Source: JBAZAX01 sp964568625 (lineage in GTDB: Bacteria; Babelota; Babeliae; Babelales; RVW-14). From it: DNA of 8,730 nucleotides. The notes beneath the pieces are model-generated. The model worked only from the letters and a program-made list of their open reading frames with translations. It searched no databases and was not told the origin of the DNA. Where the stretch lies: the NCBI GenBank assembly GCA_964568625.1, contig CAZMQG010000029.1:1-8730 (forward strand), written 5' to 3'. Position 1 is the stretch's first letter; each line of letters begins with the position of its first letter. This document shows positions 7,027 to 8,730 of the stretch, in pieces. The translations under genes and the position numbers were made by a program.

Positions 7027-7181
7027 GTTTTTCCTTATTTTCATAAGCAATAACTTTATGCATGATAACAAGTTTAAACAGGATGATTAGTACACTTTTA
7101 GGATATTAATAAATTGAAAATAGAGTCAATAATCTAAAAAATTCGACGAGCGTTGGATTGTTTTTTTAAAAGGTTTCAATT
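7027..7181. other. Intergenic region between the TonB/TolA-like gene and the small exported-protein gene
   Basis: This region is 155 bases of AT-rich DNA with no gene. It holds the candidate promoter at 7100-7129. On the minus strand, beyond the TonB/TolA-like stop, a run of six T follows a poor stem (around 7141-7158, interrupted by A/C mismatches). It might weakly end that transcript, but I do not call it a terminator. Confidence 0.5.
7100..7129 (-). promoter_or_regulatory. Candidate sigma70-type promoter for the small exported-protein gene
   Basis: On the minus strand there is TTGACT (7129-7124; five of six matches to TTGACA), an 18-base spacer and TATCCT (7105-7100; four of six). It lies in the gap after the preceding gene and about 75 bases before ATG 7026, so position and orientation both fit. 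This is the best promoter match in the window. Confidence 0.45.
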
Positions 7182-8558
7182 TTATGGCACAATATAGTTA
7201 CAAGGCAAGGACATTTTACATATTTTTGTATTAAACGATTTTGGCAATGGTGGAAATGGTGCTGAAAATCTCAAGTTTCTAATTGCGGATTTATCTAAGT
7301 CTTCATTTCCAGATGATTCTGAAATTTTTGAATTTATTAAGTGTCCAGTAGAATCAATTTCAAATTCTAGTGTAAACAAATAAATTCCAGATTCATGAGG
7401 TCGTTTATAGAAAGTGCTATTATATTCCCATGTTGATTGAATGGAGCGTATTATTTTTGCTTTATAAGAAATATATTCGATATCTTCGGCTTTCAATTTT
7501 TTATTAGGATCTCCATCCTGATCTATTAAATCTGTGCCATCTTCACCTATTATTTTATAAATATATCCTTTTGCCATTTTTTTAAACTGTTCTTCTTCTG
7601 CATTATCTAATCCCCAGTTAAAATTGGACAATTTTGTTTGGTTAGAATTAGGTGTATTTTTCTTTTTTAGAATAGCTTTTAAAAGTGCCTTGCGCTCTTG
7701 CTCTTTGTTTTGCAAAGTAGTATTGGGTTGTATTACTTGCTTTGGAATTAGGTTTTCTTGCTCAAGCCTTTCTTTTGCTTCTTCTACCTTGCTTTCAATA
7801 GTAGTGTTTTCCTGGATTTTTTTAATTCGATTTTCTATGGAGGTGTTTGGTTTTTTCGGATTTATTTTTTCTGTTGGTTCGATTGGCTTTTGTGTTTCAA
7901 TAATTTGTTTATCTGTGATATTTAAATCTTTTTTTATATTTTCATCAACAATTATGGTATCGGCAAGTCTCTTAATTTCTTCATTTTTTACTTTAATCTT
8001 ATTTTCTTCAGGTAATGGCGTTTTTTTTATTTCCTGTTTTATTTTGGTATTTTTTTGTATTTTGAGTGTGTCATCTGGTTTGTTATCATGTTCGGCTTTT
8101 TGTTGTTGAGTCAGTGCGAGTTTTTTAGGTTTTGTTTCCGTGGCGTTTGATAACTTAACTTCCATTACGTCGCCGGACTTAGTTGTTGGAATTTCAAGTT
8201 TTTTAGGTTTTTCATAGTTATTATCAAAAATAACCCAACCTAGACTTGATTTAGGTGCAACAAGTTTTGCCGGACGATGGTCAGGTAATTTCATTAAATT
8301 AGTATGTTTTTTGTTTTTACGTGCGGTTTCAAATATTTTTTGTAATGCCTCGTGTTTACGCTCTCGTTTTTGTTCGATTATCTGTTTGTCTTTTGTTGGA
8401 AGGCTATTTATGGCGTTTGAGAGTGACGTTATAAATGATGTGAAACGTTTTCGAAATCCAAATTCTAAAAAAAAGAATGACATTATTAAATGCAATAATA
8501 ATGAAATCAGAAGTAGCAGAAGTAATATTTTAGTTTTTTTATATTTCTGTGGGTTCAT
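7182..8558 (-). CDS. TonB/TolA-type energy-transducing envelope protein
   Basis: 458 residues. The N-terminus is short and basic (MNPQKYKKTK) with one membrane helix at about 11-31, so the rest should lie in the periplasm. Residues about 50-300 are a long Lys/Glu/Asn/Pro-rich linker, probably extended or coiled, of the kind that spans the periplasm. Residues about 360-458 match the TonB/TolA C-terminal domain: ..YKAKIIRSIQSTWEYN, then LEFEIDSTGHL, then ISESSGNEDLDKSAI, then FSAPFPPLPKSF. Such proteins link an inner-membrane proton-driven motor (ExbBD or TolQR) to outer-membrane partners. Sequence alone does not settle TonB versus TolA. Two cysteines near the end (C447, C453) could form a disulfide. 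No motor genes are in the window; they may lie upstream beyond 8730. Start: ATG 8558; the ribosome site AAAAGAG is weak. The presence of this protein implies a diderm envelope. Confidence 0.85.
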   Translation of the reverse strand: MNPQKYKKTKILLLLLLISLLLHLIMSFFFLEFGFRKRFTSFITSLSNAINSLPTKDKQIIEQKRERKHEALQKIFETARKNKKHTNLMKLPDHRPAKLVAPKSSLGWVIFDNNYEKPKKLEIPTTKSGDVMEVKLSNATETKPKKLALTQQQKAEHDNKPDDTLKIQKNTKIKQEIKKTPLPEENKIKVKNEEIKRLADTIIVDENIKKDLNITDKQIIETQKPIEPTEKINPKKPNTSIENRIKKIQENTTIESKVEEAKERLEQENLIPKQVIQPNTTLQNKEQERKALLKAILKKKNTPNSNQTKLSNFNWGLDNAEEEQFKKMAKGYIYKIIGEDGTDLIDQDGDPNKKLKAEDIEYISYKAKIIRSIQSTWEYNSTFYKRPHESGIYLFTLEFEIDSTGHLINSKISESSGNEDLDKSAIRNLRFSAPFPPLPKSFNTKICKMSLPCNYIVP

Positions 8559-8730
8559 TACAACTCTTTTTAAAATTCATAGTGAAAACAGAAAACTACA
8601 AACTCAAATCTCTGCCTTATTATGACAAAGTAGTTTGGATTTAGTAAATCAAAATCTTTGAAAATGGAATTAATTTAGGATTTTATTTCGAATAAGCTTA
8701 TACCAAACGAGTTTGATTTTTTGTAAATCT
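8559..8730. other. Region upstream of the TonB/TolA-like gene (172 bp)
   Basis: No supported gene is present. All three minus-strand frames are open at the window edge but hit stops within about 10-20 codons. The 3' end of an upstream gene could therefore lie at about 8671-8730, but nothing in these few residues identifies it. The rest is AT-rich with a candidate promoter. Confidence 0.4.
8619..8648 (-). promoter_or_regulatory. Candidate promoter for the TonB/TolA-like gene
   Basis: On the minus strand there is TTTACT (8648-8643; four of six), an 18-base spacer and CATAAT (8624-8619; five of six), about 60 bases before ATG 8558. The match is moderate in AT-rich DNA, so it is tentative. Confidence 0.3.

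Noticed and set aside
7141..7158. Intrinsic terminator after the TonB/TolA-like gene
   Set aside because: A T-run follows, but on the minus strand the stem has two A/C or C/A mismatches in seven pairs, too weak to call.
7624..8109. Plus-strand 161-codon frame opposite the TonB/TolA-like gene
   Set aside because: It is a Phe/Ser/Cys-rich antisense shadow of the Lys/Glu-rich linker. It has no ribosome site and no recognisable domain.
8671..8730. 3' end of another minus-strand gene at the window edge
   Set aside because: Short open frames reach the edge, but 10-20 codons without a recognisable motif cannot be told from chance.

Overview
The window is AT-rich apart from one short GC-rich patch. 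All five supported genes lie on the minus strand, so transcription runs from high to low coordinates. In transcription order they are: a TonB/TolA-type envelope protein (8558-7182), a small exported protein ending in what looks like half an ankyrin repeat (7026-6721), and three tandem paralogues of a large exported protein family (6452-4365, 4345-2154, and 1949 to beyond base 1). All four complete stop codons are TAA, and the standard bacterial code fits throughout.

The three paralogues dominate the window. Each has a cleavable-looking signal peptide, about 300 residues rich in short beta-strand and Asn/Gly/Thr turns that read like a right-handed beta-helix (pectin-lyase-like, adhesin-like), and then exactly seven copies of a W-S-P-D-G-[RK]-[FY]-[IL]-A motif spaced about 45 residues apart, as in a seven-bladed WD40/PD40-type propeller. 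The two with visible 3' ends share a C-terminal tail of about 40 residues. I do not know a named family with this layout. It suggests a surface or secreted binding protein being diversified by tandem duplication.

The middle paralogue looks broken because of the assembly, not biology. A run of 100 N (2502-2601) is flanked by the same 55 bases on both sides (2447-2501 and 2602-2656). Collapsing the overlap removes 155 positions, restores one 678-residue frame, and gives seven evenly spaced blades.

Intergenic regions are all under 300 bases. They hold candidate promoters (7100-7129 is the best), weak hairpins, and one clear compositional outlier: about 72% G+C at 2111-2153, abutting the stop codon of the middle paralogue.

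The organism is a diderm bacterium, judging from the TonB/TolA domain and the exported proteins. Low G+C, paralogous exported beta-proteins and an ankyrin-like fragment would suit a host-associated lineage such as Candidatus Dependentiae (Babeliae). That assignment is a low-confidence inference, with no marker gene here to test it. Genes 6452-4365 and 4345-2154 are 19 bases apart and probably co-transcribed. The others may be separate units.
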